Shown here: positions 49,259 to 58,513 of the stretch, piece after piece
Layout: every line of letters begins with the position of its first letter
Position numbering within the stretch: position 1 is the stretch's first letter
Assembly (NCBI RefSeq): GCF_900113665.1
Contig: NZ_FOQD01000006.1
Location: 124,001 to 188,000, forward strand
DNA: 64,000 nt
Direction: 5' to 3'
Source of the DNA: Planctomicrobium piriforme
GTDB taxonomy: Bacteria > Planctomycetota > Planctomycetia > Planctomycetales > Planctomycetaceae
The notes under the pieces: generated by a model
The model's input: only the letters and a program-made list of their open reading frames with translations
Databases searched by the model: none
Told to the model about the DNA's origin: nothing
Translations under genes and position numbers: made by a program

Positions 49259-51079
49259 TCATCGTTTTGATAGGAATTCAGTCGAATTCATCAGTGCCCA
49301 GAGTACGTCTTCAAAGGCTTCCGCGCGATCGCCGGTTTCTTTGACGTATGCGAGATTGATCTCGGTCTCTTTGGCTGTCGGCAGTCGCGAGTAGACGAGT
49401 AGATACAGTTCGTCGAGTGCGTCCTGATTATCTGTCTGCTCGCGGAGGAGTCGGGCGAGTCGGGTTTGACCAGCGGCGCGGAGCTGGCTGTCGAGCTGCG
49501 GCGAGTTCATCATGAACAGTGCCTGCGGGACATTCCCCAACAGGTCTGCCTGAGGAGTTGAGGGATCGAATCCGAACAGCACGGCGAAGCCGACCTTTTG
49601 AGGATCGAGACCGGCCGCCTGCAACATCATGTCGCCGCGACCGCGGTTGCTGAAACGGAGGTCTTCTGTAATTCCAAAGACGCCGAAAATGGCGTGATAT
49701 ACCTGATCGGATCGCAGTCGGGTCGGAGTGGCGGCAGCAAAGGGAACCTGGCTGATGGGGGAACTGTCGGGCGCCAATTGCCGCTGATACGCCTGGGTGT
49801 TGGCAATGGTGCGATAGAGCCATTTCACATCGTAACCAGTGGCGGTGAACTGCTCGGCCAGATAGTGCAGCACGTCGGCGTTCACGGCCTGTCGCTGCGG
49901 ACCCATGTCGTCAATCGGCATGTAGAAACCCTGGCCGACCAGTTCTGACCAGATGCGGTTGACGAAGGCTTCGGCGAACCAGCGATTTGACTTCGAAGTC
50001 ACATAGTCGGCGAGGGCATTGCGCCGTGCCTGATCGTCGGCGCCGGGGGAGAGTCGCGGGCCTTTGACCTCTTTCAGGAAGAACGCCGGTTGCAGCAGCG
50101 TCCCTTTGGAAGAAGGGTTCTTCAGGTCGGGCATGTAGTATTCGGATGAGCCCCGGCCGGGCTGCTGGTTGCCTTGTAACTGGGCTTCTTTTAGTTCGGC
50201 GGCATTGAGCAGGCCGTCTTTGTCTTTGTCGAACATCGAGACGGTGAAATCAAAGCGAGCGGCGATGGGTCCGCGGGCTTCCTGTTTGGAGAGTTTCTGA
50301 TCGCGATTGCGGTCGAGATACTGGATCACCTGAGCGGGATCGAGCATGCCGTCGCGACCGCCGGGGCCATTGGCGTTGAGCGAACGGATCGAGAACGAAC
50401 GGGGATCGCCGGGGGTTTCCTGCCGCACTGTGACGCGGGGGAGAAACGCCGCGAGCTGGTGGAACTGTTCCCGCTTCCAGGAGTCGGTGGGGTGGTCGTG
50501 GCAGTTCGCACAACTGAGCTGCACGCCCATAAAGATGCGGGCGATCTCAGCGGCGACTTCTTCAGGTTCTCCGGCATGGGCGAAGATGAGTCCGGTCTGG
50601 CCATCCTCGAGGACGCTGCCAGTTGCGGTAATCAGGTCTCGGGTGATGTCGTTCCAGGGACGGTTCTCGTTGAGCTGCGTCTGCATCCACTTCTCGAAGG
50701 CAGGCTGCACGAGTCGAGAGCGTTGTTCGGTGGCGCGGAGAAAGATCACCTGCGTCCAATAACTGGCCCAAAGTTCGCCGAATTTGGTGGACTCGATCAG
50801 TTTGTCGACTACCGCGGCGCGCTTGGCCTGGCTGGAGTTGAGACCAAAGCGGGTCACTTCACCGGGGGTGGGCAGAGTCCCCCCGAGATCGAGACTGGCG
50901 CGTCTGAGAAAATCTTCGTCGCAGACCAGTCCGGTGGGCGTCACTCCTTCCGAAGCAAAGTGCTGACCAAGTAACTGGTCGACTTGAGCCGCTGTTTCGA
51001 TGGCATCCGGCGAACCGCTACCGGCCACGACGAATGACGAACAGCCAAGAATGCAGAACGCCGCCAGAATTCGCCGCAT
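49259..51079 (-). CDS. DUF1549/DUF1553 domain protein with EF-hand-like loops
   Basis: 606 residues from the ATG at 51079, where a signal peptide starts (MRRILAAFCILGCSSFVVAG). The DUF1549 part (about 30-210) has DEDFLRRASLDLGGTLPTP and ends with the heme-type motif CANCHDHPTDSWKREQFHQL. About 250-300 holds two EF-hand-like calcium loops (DRNRDQKLSKQEA and DKDKDGLLNAAEL). The DUF1553 part (about 350-600) has NRWFAEAFVNRIWSELVGQG, LPTAKE and the tail ALMNSTEFLSKR. This is the planctomycete PSD-type exported protein that pairs with DUF1501. EF-hands inside it are less usual. It probably acts on the cell surface or periplasm; the function is unproven. Confidence 0.9.
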   Translation of the reverse strand: MRRILAAFCILGCSSFVVAGSGSPDAIETAAQVDQLLGQHFASEGVTPTGLVCDEDFLRRASLDLGGTLPTPGEVTRFGLNSSQAKRAAVVDKLIESTKFGELWASYWTQVIFLRATEQRSRLVQPAFEKWMQTQLNENRPWNDITRDLITATGSVLEDGQTGLIFAHAGEPEEVAAEIARIFMGVQLSCANCHDHPTDSWKREQFHQLAAFLPRVTVRQETPGDPRSFSIRSLNANGPGGRDGMLDPAQVIQYLDRNRDQKLSKQEARGPIAARFDFTVSMFDKDKDGLLNAAELKEAQLQGNQQPGRGSSEYYMPDLKNPSSKGTLLQPAFFLKEVKGPRLSPGADDQARRNALADYVTSKSNRWFAEAFVNRIWSELVGQGFYMPIDDMGPQRQAVNADVLHYLAEQFTATGYDVKWLYRTIANTQAYQRQLAPDSSPISQVPFAAATPTRLRSDQVYHAIFGVFGITEDLRFSNRGRGDMMLQAAGLDPQKVGFAVLFGFDPSTPQADLLGNVPQALFMMNSPQLDSQLRAAGQTRLARLLREQTDNQDALDELYLLVYSRLPTAKETEINLAYVKETGDRAEAFEDVLWALMNSTEFLSKR

Positions 51080-51224
51080 GACCCACTCCCGCACGGAGCC
51101 CGAGGCGAGCCTGAGAGAGAGACAGGAAGAAGCTCGCGACAAGGATATTAACCCGCCATCGGCGGTGACGGTTTCGGGAAATCCTTGGATTTTGACTCGG
51201 TGAAGTCCGGGGACAGGCCTTTCC

Positions 51225-52097
51225 TTAGGCCGCAGTTTCTGGATTCAGCCGCATCTGGATGGCGAGATCCTGCAGCTTTTCGATGGCGCTGAGCTGAAGC
51301 TGGCGGACTCTTTCTTTGCTGAGTCCGACACGTTCGGCGATCATTTTGAGGGTGGCAGAAGTTTTGCCGCTGAGGCCGAAGCGTTCTTCGATGATCGCCC
51401 GTTCACGAGGATTCAGGCAGTCGTCGAAACGGCGAATCAGTTCATGTGCGACCTTGGGATTGAGCGGCTCCGGTTCCGGCGTTTCCGTGCGGGCATGATT
51501 GAGAAGTTCCGGCGGCGAGAGGACTTCCCGCTGTTTGCGGCGTTGTTTGCGCTGCATCACCCGGAAGAAGTGCCGCTGAACGGCGTGGGTGGCATAGGTG
51601 CTGAACCGGAACCCACGGCTGAAATCAAACTTGTCCACAGCGTTGACGAGAATCAGGTGCCCTTCGCTCAGATATTCTTCGTAGTCTTGAGGAGCGGCGG
51701 CAGCCTTGTGAGCCAGGGCGGCTACGAGCCGCAGATTCGCTTTCACGATCATCTGCCGGGCGTCGTCTGCTTTCTGGAGGAGCTGTTCGATCTGTTCGAG
51801 CCGCCGCTTGCCGGGGCGCTGGGGGTTGAGTTCAGCGCGGAGCTGGTCGGCCTTGAAACGGAGAAAGTTCAAGGTCCGGAAGAGATGCCGCTCGCCGGCC
51901 GGGGTGAGGAGTTGCCCGAGCGATTGAGGGTGCTGCTCGCCGTCCGGGCTGTGTTGAAAGAGTTCCGCAGGTGCTTCTTTCTGCAGTTCGTCGAGTGTGA
52001 GACGGCTGAACTCGCGGGCACGAATAAAGCGAAAGTCACTGCCGAGGATCTGGCGAGCCCGATGCTGGAGATGAGTTCGTGAAGCAGTTGCAGTCAT
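51225..52097 (-). CDS. RNA polymerase sigma-70 family factor
   Basis: 290 residues, with AGGAG 8 bases before the ATG. Region 2 (about 115-190) is complete: VKANLRLVAALAHKAAAAPQ, YEEYLSEGHLILVNAVDKFD, and FRFSTYATHAVQRHFFRVMQ, covering core binding and -10 recognition. Region 4 (about 225-280) includes CLNPRERAIIEERFGLSG and MIAERVGLSKERVRQLQLSA. The linker between them (residues 190-220) is short and Pro-rich, so region 3 is reduced. The first 100 residues are variable. It belongs with the RpoD-related group 2/3-like factors expanded in planctomycetes and is not ECF. No anti-sigma gene is adjacent. Divergent from the DksA-like gene. Confidence 0.9.
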   Translation of the reverse strand: MTATASRTHLQHRARQILGSDFRFIRAREFSRLTLDELQKEAPAELFQHSPDGEQHPQSLGQLLTPAGERHLFRTLNFLRFKADQLRAELNPQRPGKRRLEQIEQLLQKADDARQMIVKANLRLVAALAHKAAAAPQDYEEYLSEGHLILVNAVDKFDFSRGFRFSTYATHAVQRHFFRVMQRKQRRKQREVLSPPELLNHARTETPEPEPLNPKVAHELIRRFDDCLNPRERAIIEERFGLSGKTSATLKMIAERVGLSKERVRQLQLSAIEKLQDLAIQMRLNPETAA

Positions 52098-52436
52098 ATC
52101 TTCGTCTCCTGAATTCGTTCATTTCGTTCTTACTATCCGTTAGGAGGCCGGATTTACAACGCACAAATCGTCCAAATCGTTCATTTTTGAGAATAGAATC
52201 GGTCAGTTTCGGCGCAAGTCGTGAACAGGACAGGGAAAAGGGAATTTCAGGATCAGCAAGACCAGATCTATTTGTGGGGGAACCCGGGCAGGTCGGGCAG
52301 AACGTGCGGGAAATTCCTGTGAAGACGCTGGAACGGGGCTGCGTTCGCGACAGGAACTCCTTGAAAATTGTCAGACCCGGCGGGATACTGAAATTCCCTG
52401 CGTTGTGCCTCTCCTCTTCAAATCCGGATCAATCGC
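52098..52436. other. Divergent promoter region
   Basis: 339 bases between the sigma factor gene and the DksA/TraR-type gene. AT-rich stretches near 52110-52200 may hold promoters. I see no hairpin, repeat or extra gene that I trust. Confidence 0.4.
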
Positions 52437-52826
52437 ATGCTGAAGACTAAAGACCTGGAGTCCTTCCGAGAGTTGTTGTTGACGCTGCAAGCTCGGCTTC
52501 AGGGAGATGTTCAGACGTTAACGTCCGGGGCGCTCGGATCGTCTTCCGACTCGAAGAGTCCGACGCACATGGCCGAGCTCGGGACGGAAACCTACGAGCA
52601 GGATTTCTCGCTCCGGATCATGGAAAGCGATCAGGAAGTGCTGAAGGAGATCCGTGCTGCCCTGCGTCGCATCGATACCGAAACTTACGGACTTTGCGAA
52701 GGTTGCGTCGAACAGGGTCGTCCGCCCTCAAAGTGCTGGATTCCCAAAACCCGCCTGAAGCACATTCCTCATGCCCGTCATTGCGTGAGCTGTGCCGAAA
52801 GCCTCGAACGCCAGTTCAGTTATTAA
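52437..52826 (+). CDS. DksA/TraR family C4 zinc finger protein
   Basis: 129 residues. The coiled coil of the N-terminal half (LKTKDLESFRELLLTLQARL) and the C4 zinc finger (CEGC at about 88-91 and CVSC at about 115-118) match DksA/TraR. The segment AALRRIDTETYGLCEGCVEQ is the family signature. The coiled-coil tip acidic pair needed for DksA transcription effects is not clearly conserved, so a general DksA role is uncertain. Planctomycetes often carry several such small proteins. A strong terminator follows at 52883. Confidence 0.92.
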   Translation: MLKTKDLESFRELLLTLQARLQGDVQTLTSGALGSSSDSKSPTHMAELGTETYEQDFSLRIMESDQEVLKEIRAALRRIDTETYGLCEGCVEQGRPPSKCWIPKTRLKHIPHARHCVSCAESLERQFSY

Positions 52827-53212
52827 ACCTTTGTTCCGGCTCGGTCGGCTGAATTACCGGAACGACAAATTGAAACTCTTCCAGACATGCGGATCTGTCC
52901 GCATGTCTTTTTTTGTGCCTGTCGGCAGGCACTCGTGAGTTCGGTGCGTTGAATGCCGGAAGCGACGGACGTTTGAGAACAGAGCCGGCGTTCCGGCGTG
53001 CCCATCGTTTTTTCGCACTCGCCCCGAACCGGGGAAGTATGGGCGCTGATCTTGTATGAAGATTGAATTTTAACGCCGCAAGGACGCCATACTTTCATGA
53101 GATGCGCACTCGCAACACGGATTCCGTTACAGTGAAATCAACACAATCCCGACGCAGCGGCTTTGTCCCTCCGCACCGCGGTCGCTCGCCCGTTGTTTTC
53201 GACGATCTGGTT
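52827..53212. other. Intergenic region before the FtsK/EssC-like gene
   Basis: 386 bases. It holds the terminator at 52883-52914 and the leader of the large ATPase gene. An open frame leads into that gene from 53063, but its composition does not look coding and I treat it as untranslated. Confidence 0.5.
52883..52914 (+). terminator. Rho-independent terminator
   Basis: AGACATGCGGA pairs perfectly with TCCGCATGTCT around a TCTG loop, followed by seven T residues. Ends the DksA/TraR-type gene. Confidence 0.93.
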
Positions 53213-56200
53213 ATGCCTAACTTCTCTCAACTGCTGACTGCGTTTCGAGACGACATCCGGCGTCGGGTGGCAGCGGAAGAGGTGCTGGCGAAGTTCACCG
53301 ACGGCCCTGATCTGGAAGAAGCGCGACGCCGGCGCCAGCTTTCCCAGACCGTACACAGCCGCGATGCGGAACTTGCAGTCGCGGAAGAAGAACACGCCGC
53401 CGCAGTGACAGGCATCGAAAGTACGTCGGCAGCAGAGATGTCGGCGGCGGATCAGTTTCATCGTCGCCGGGTGCAGGAGATTGAAAGCCGCGCGGCCAAA
53501 GCTCAACAAGAACTCGAAAAGCAGAAGAACGACAGTGCCTGGGTCGTCAGCTCGGTGCTGGATGACACCGCCGAGGACAGCCCTGCCAGAGAGTTCGAAC
53601 GCTTCAAAGCCCTGCTGACGAAGTCGCGCGAAGATCAGGTGACCGAGTGGACGCATCTGCTGGACGCGGTGAATCAGGTGCTGGCCGAACGGGGCTGGAC
53701 CGGCAAGCCGGCGATCGATTTCGGGACGCCTCCGCAGGACCGCGAAGCGGCGGCAGCCAGATTCGCCGCTGCGGTGGCCTCGACCAGGGGAGCGCTCAAG
53801 CAGTTTCGCTCGTTGCTGCTGCCGCAATTGTTCAAAGGGTTCCGGTCGCTGGTGCTGTTCATCGTGTTGCTGGCCGCCGTGGCGACGCCGGTTTATTTGT
53901 ACGCCGATCCGCAACTCGCCGGCGTGGTTGGAGATCGTTTTCAGGCGGGCTGGATCGGGGTCTCCGCGATTCTGGGGGGCGTCGCGTCGTTGATTGTAAC
54001 GTTGGTGTTGTACTCGCTGGGCTCGATGCGGCAATCGGAGATTCTGCGGCAGATCCAGAATGACTGCGGGGAAACGGAATGGGCGCATCACCACTGGCTG
54101 CGGCTGGCCAAAGAGCAGCTTTCGAAACAGCAAAAAGAGTTCGAAGTTCAGCAACGGCTGATTGAACGGGATCGCCATCAGTCGCTCAAGCGGTTCGATT
54201 CGGCGCATGCACAGCGTCGGGCACAAATTGAACAGGAACGGGCGACGGACCGCAGCGAAGAGGACAGCCGTTACGCCGCTGAACACGCCAACCAACTCAA
54301 CGATCGCCAGACGCAACTCGCGGAACTGAATGCAAAACATTCGCAACGGGTGCATGACCTCCAACAGCGCTGGGCCGATTCCATTGCCTCCCTGGAGTTC
54401 GAACTGGAAAGTTATGTCTCGGAACGGCGTCGCCAACGGCAGGCGCACTGGACGCAGTTGCGAGCCGACTGGACGCAGGCATCCCAGGCGTTTGAAACGA
54501 CCGTGCAGGCGAGCGCCAAAGTGAATCAGCGGGAGTTCCCGACCTGGCTGAGCCTGGCGCAGCATCACTGGACGCCGCCGACCGAGATCCCCACGGCGGT
54601 CCGGCTGGGTGATTACCAGATCGACCTGGCGCAGTGGGAGGGTGCGATTTCGCCTGACGCCCGACTGGCGCCGCGCGTGACTCAGCATGCGTTTCCCGCG
54701 AACGTGACGTTCCCTCAATCGGCCTCGGTGCTGTTCGCGTCTCCCAACGCCCAGGCCCGAGAGCAGGCGATTAACGGGTTGCAGACGTTGATGCTGCGGC
54801 TGCTGACGTTGCTGCCGCCCGGCAAATTGCGATTCACAATTATCGATCCGGTGGGACTGGGGGAAAGTTTCGGCGGCTTCATGCACCTGGCCGACTATGA
54901 CGAGATGCTGGTGACCAGCCGGATCTGGACCGAGGCGAATCAGATCGAAAGCCGGCTGGCGGATCTGACCGAGCACATGGAGAACGTGCTGCAGAAGTAT
55001 CTGCGCAACGAATTCTCGACGATCGAGGAATACAACGAGTCGGCCGGCGAAGTAGCCGAGCCGTATCACTTTCTGGTGATCAGCGATTTTCCGGCCAAGT
55101 TCAGTGAGATCGCCGCGCGTCGGCTGGTGAGCATCGTCAACAGCGGCCCGCGCTGCGGGGTGTATACGCTGATGAACTTTGACCCCGGCAAGCAGTTGCC
55201 GAATAACTTCAGCATGGCCGACATCGAAGGCAGGATGACGAAGCTGATGTGGCGCGAGGGGGCGTTTCACTCGCCTGAGCCAGAGGTGATCAACTGGCCG
55301 CTCCATATCGATCCCCCGCCGCGACCTGATGATTTCACGACCATTGTGAAAAAGGTGGGCGAGGCGTCGAAGGACGCCCGTCGCGTGGAGGTGTCGTTCG
55401 CCAGAATCACTCCCGACGCCGATCAACTCTGGAAGGGGGACAGCCGCAAGGAGGTGTCCATTCCACTCGGTCGGGCAGGGGCGACCAAGCTACAGGAATT
55501 GCGGCTCGGCAAAGGGACTTCGCAGCACATGCTGGTCGCCGGCAAAACCGGCTCCGGCAAGTCGACGTTCCTGCATATTCTGATCACCAATCTCGCGCTG
55601 TATTACAGTCCCGATGAAGTGAATTTCTTTTTGATCGACTTCAAGAAGGGGGTCGAGTTCAAGGATTATGCGACCCATCATCTGCCGCACGCCCGAGTGA
55701 TTGCTGTGGAGAGCGACCGCGAGTTCGGCGTCAGCGCCCTGCAGCGGCTCGGAGATATTCTGCAGGAACGGGGCGAACTGTTCCGCAAACATGGCGTGCA
55801 GGACATCGCCGGCTACCGAAACACCACCGGCAAGCCGCTGCCGCGGATTTTGCTGGTGATCGACGAGTTTCAGGAGTTCTTCGTCGAGGACGACAAGATC
55901 GGCCAGAACGCGGCGCTGCTGCTCGACCGGCTGGTCCGGCAAGGACGCGCGTTCGGCATTCATGTGATTCTCGGTTCGCAGACGTTGGGGGGGGCCTATT
56001 CGCTCGCCCGTAGCACGCTGGGACAAGTCGCGGTCCGCGTCGCCCTGCAATGCAGTGAGGCGGATGCACATCTCATTCTGAGTGAAGACAACACAGCCGC
56101 GCGGCTGCTGACCCGACCTGGCGAGGCGATCTACAACGATGCCAACGGGATGTTTGAAGGGAATCATCCGTTCCAGATCGCATGGATCACCGACGAGCAA

Positions 56201-57199
56201 CGCGAACAGGCCCTGGCACGCATGCAGGTGCTGTTGCAGCAGCGTCGAGAGTCATTCGAGCCGGCGATTGTGTTCGAAGGCAACATTCCTTCCGACCTGA
56301 CTCGCAACCCGCGCGTGGCGGAACTGGTCGGCCAGTACGCTACCCGTGAGGCGGCGATTGCGACGCCGACGATCTGGCTGGGAGACGCGGTGGAAATCGC
56401 CCCGCCGACTTCGGTGACCTTCCATCGTCAGAGCGGCAATCATCTGTTGCTGGTCGGACAGGATAGCGATGCCGCGCTGGGGGTGATGTCGGCCGCGCTG
56501 ATGACGCTGGCGGCTTCGCTTTCTCCCCGACAGGAACAGAATTCGTTGTTCGTGCTGGATGGGAGTCATCGCGGGACGGCTGAGGCGAGTGCCTGGGAAC
56601 AGTTGTCTGGCGAGTTCGAGTCGGATGTGCGTCTCATTCGGCCGGAAGAGACAGGTCTGTTTCTCCAGGCGATTGCCGCGGAGCTCAAACAGCGGGAAGA
56701 ACAGAATCAGACCGACGCGCCGCCGCTGTTTCTGCTGGTCTTTAACATTGCGAGGTTCCGCGATCTGCGCAAGACCGAAGATGACTTCGGGATGGGCGGA
56801 TTCGGAATGGGGAGCAGCGAACCGAAGCCGGCCGAGCCAGGCAAGATCTTCGCCGACCTGCTCGCGAAGGGGCCGGCGTACGGGATGCATGTGATCGTGT
56901 GGTGCGATTCGAATAATAATGTCGAAAGATGGTTCAGCCGGCAGACATTGAAAGAACTGGAATTGCGGATTGCGTTCCAGATGAACGCGTCGGACTCAAG
57001 CAACCTCATTGATTCACCGGCAGCCTCGCGACTGGGAACGCACCGGGCATTGCTGTATCGCGAAGAGACCGGCACGTCGGAAAAGTTTCGCCCTTATGGA
57101 CTGCCGTCGATGGACTGGCTGCGAGCGGCGCATCGCCGAATGCTGAATAAGCCTGACGACAATGTTGTGACGGATCTTGAAGAGTTCACGATTTCATGA
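53213..57199 (+). CDS. EssC/FtsK-like multi-ATPase protein with coiled coils and two membrane helices
   Basis: 1328 residues from the ATG at 53213; the frame is open 150 bases upstream, but those residues look non-coding. Order: coiled coil (about 25-110), two membrane helices (about 211-232 and 247-268), a second long coiled coil (about 285-420), then three FtsK/HerA-like modules. The first (about 500-700, FTIIDPVGLGESFGGFMHLA) lacks a Walker A. The second (about 760-990) is active by motif: LVAGKTGSGKSTFLHILITN with GKTGSGKS at about 777-784 and LLVIDEFQEFFVED near 880. The third (about 1060-1310, LLLVGQDSDAALGV) has a degenerate P-loop. One intact and two degenerate modules recall EssC of type VII secretion and FtsK-type pumps. 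The substrate, DNA or protein, is not known. Confidence 0.87.
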   Translation: MPNFSQLLTAFRDDIRRRVAAEEVLAKFTDGPDLEEARRRRQLSQTVHSRDAELAVAEEEHAAAVTGIESTSAAEMSAADQFHRRRVQEIESRAAKAQQELEKQKNDSAWVVSSVLDDTAEDSPAREFERFKALLTKSREDQVTEWTHLLDAVNQVLAERGWTGKPAIDFGTPPQDREAAAARFAAAVASTRGALKQFRSLLLPQLFKGFRSLVLFIVLLAAVATPVYLYADPQLAGVVGDRFQAGWIGVSAILGGVASLIVTLVLYSLGSMRQSEILRQIQNDCGETEWAHHHWLRLAKEQLSKQQKEFEVQQRLIERDRHQSLKRFDSAHAQRRAQIEQERATDRSEEDSRYAAEHANQLNDRQTQLAELNAKHSQRVHDLQQRWADSIASLEFELESYVSERRRQRQAHWTQLRADWTQASQAFETTVQASAKVNQREFPTWLSLAQHHWTPPTEIPTAVRLGDYQIDLAQWEGAISPDARLAPRVTQHAFPANVTFPQSASVLFASPNAQAREQAINGLQTLMLRLLTLLPPGKLRFTIIDPVGLGESFGGFMHLADYDEMLVTSRIWTEANQIESRLADLTEHMENVLQKYLRNEFSTIEEYNESAGEVAEPYHFLVISDFPAKFSEIAARRLVSIVNSGPRCGVYTLMNFDPGKQLPNNFSMADIEGRMTKLMWREGAFHSPEPEVINWPLHIDPPPRPDDFTTIVKKVGEASKDARRVEVSFARITPDADQLWKGDSRKEVSIPLGRAGATKLQELRLGKGTSQHMLVAGKTGSGKSTFLHILITNLALYYSPDEVNFFLIDFKKGVEFKDYATHHLPHARVIAVESDREFGVSALQRLGDILQERGELFRKHGVQDIAGYRNTTGKPLPRILLVIDEFQEFFVEDDKIGQNAALLLDRLVRQGRAFGIHVILGSQTLGGAYSLARSTLGQVAVRVALQCSEADAHLILSEDNTAARLLTRPGEAIYNDANGMFEGNHPFQIAWITDEQREQALARMQVLLQQRRESFEPAIVFEGNIPSDLTRNPRVAELVGQYATREAAIATPTIWLGDAVEIAPPTSVTFHRQSGNHLLLVGQDSDAALGVMSAALMTLAASLSPRQEQNSLFVLDGSHRGTAEASAWEQLSGEFESDVRLIRPEETGLFLQAIAAELKQREEQNQTDAPPLFLLVFNIARFRDLRKTEDDFGMGGFGMGSSEPKPAEPGKIFADLLAKGPAYGMHVIVWCDSNNNVERWFSRQTLKELELRIAFQMNASDSSNLIDSPAASRLGTHRALLYREETGTSEKFRPYGLPSMDWLRAAHRRMLNKPDDNVVTDLEEFTIS

Positions 57200-57293
57200 G
57201 AATTTCGAAATCCGAAGCACGAAATTCGAAACGAGAAAGTTGTCTGACCGTAGGGGTTTGAGATTGTTTCGGATTTCGTGCTTCGAATTTTTC
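57200..57293. repeat. Dispersed AT-rich repeat, copy E, inverted pair
   Basis: AATCCGAAGCACGAAATT-type left arm (GAATTTCGAAATCCGAAGCA, CGAAATTCGAAACGAG) and inverted right arm GTTTCGGATTTCGTGCTTCG. It begins at the base after the stop codon of the ATPase gene and ends 7 bases before the next start. Confidence 0.9.
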
Positions 57294-57300
57294 ATACAGG

Positions 57301-58485
57301 GTGTTTGAATTGAAGGATGGCTTGCCTGCATTACTGGGGGGCGATCCGGTGCGTCCGCAGGGGCCGCCGCTGTGGCCTGTTGCCAACCCTGCAGTGGTCG
57401 AGGTACTGCAGCAACTGGCCATGTCCGGCGACTGGGGGCGGTATCACGCAGGTCATTGCGAACGATTGATTGAAAGCCTGCAACGGGCGCATCGTGTGGC
57501 ACATGTGCATCTCGCAAGCAGCGGCACGGCGGCGGTGGAGCTTGCACTCCGGGGACTGAAGGTCGGGCCGGGCGATGAGGTCATTCTCTCGGCTTATGAC
57601 TTCAAGGCGAACTTCACGAACATCGCACATCTGGGCGCGATGCCGGTGCTGGTGGAGATCGACTCACGCTCAGGTCAGTTGTCTATAGATTTGGTCGAAG
57701 CAGCAATTACGCAGAAAACGAAAGCGATTCTCGCTTCGCATCTGCATGGTGCGGCTGTCGACATGCCTCGGCTGATGGAGCTGGCGGGAGCGCGAGGAAT
57801 TCCGGTGATCGAGGATGCCTGTCAGATGACGCTGGCGACGATCGCCGGCCGGCCAACCGGAACGTGGGGCGATGTCGGCGTCATCAGCTTTGGTGGTTCG
57901 AAACTGCTGACGGCCGGACGAGGCGGGGCCGTGTTCACACAGCGGGATGACGTGCTGCAGCGCATTCGTCTGTTCACACAAAGAGGGAATGACGCCTATC
58001 CCCTGTCGGAGATGCAGGCGGCGGTGCTGCCGCCGCAACTTGATTCGCTTCCGCAGCAGCGTGCAACACGGACAGCAACCGTGAGCGCTATTGTCGCGCG
58101 GTTGGGCAATCACCAGGGACTGCGGCCGTTCGAGGCGCCGCTGCGCGATTGCGAACTCGACTACTATAAGCTGGCGTTTTGGTACGACCCTCAAGCATTC
58201 GACGGGCTCACCAGAGAGCAGTTCTCGGCAGCGATGCGAGCGGAGGGAATTCCCGTCGATTCTGGTTTCCGGAGTCTGCACCGGATTCATGCCCAGCGCC
58301 GGTTTCGCAGCAGCGGGGAACTGACTGCCGCGGATGAGGCCGATGACGCGGTGTTGACGCTGCACCACCCGTTTCTGTTGGAAGTTGAAGTCGCGGCGAA
58401 CCAGTTTCTGCAGGCGCTTGACAGGGTGCGGCGACACGCGACGATACTGAAAACTGTCCAGGCACCAGCAATGATGCAGTTCTGA
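57301..58485 (+). CDS. DegT/DnrJ/EryC1/StrS family PLP aminotransferase
   Basis: 394 residues from a GTG directly after an AT-rich repeat; the ribosome site (ACAGG) is weak, so a nearby downstream start such as the TTG at 57310 is possible. Fold-type I PLP features: VHLASSGTAAVELALRGLKV, GDEVILSAYDFKANFTNIAH, VIEDACQM, and the PLP lysine Lys201 in SFGGSKLLTAGRGG. These enzymes aminate keto-sugars for surface polysaccharide or secondary metabolite synthesis, or dehydrate them. No sugar-nucleotide gene is adjacent, so the substrate is unknown. A thioredoxin-like gene follows after 28 bases, probably in the same operon. Confidence 0.9.
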   Translation: MFELKDGLPALLGGDPVRPQGPPLWPVANPAVVEVLQQLAMSGDWGRYHAGHCERLIESLQRAHRVAHVHLASSGTAAVELALRGLKVGPGDEVILSAYDFKANFTNIAHLGAMPVLVEIDSRSGQLSIDLVEAAITQKTKAILASHLHGAAVDMPRLMELAGARGIPVIEDACQMTLATIAGRPTGTWGDVGVISFGGSKLLTAGRGGAVFTQRDDVLQRIRLFTQRGNDAYPLSEMQAAVLPPQLDSLPQQRATRTATVSAIVARLGNHQGLRPFEAPLRDCELDYYKLAFWYDPQAFDGLTREQFSAAMRAEGIPVDSGFRSLHRIHAQRRFRSSGELTAADEADDAVLTLHHPFLLEVEVAANQFLQALDRVRRHATILKTVQAPAMMQF

Positions 58486-58513
58486 CCGACTCTTTCGACA
58501 CCATCAGGTTTTC

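Noticed and set aside
53138..55426. Long open frame (about 760 codons) on the minus strand
   Set aside because: Antisense to the EssC/FtsK-like gene, which has clear motifs. The frame is open because of GC-rich codon bias; its translation is Arg/His-rich without family resemblance.
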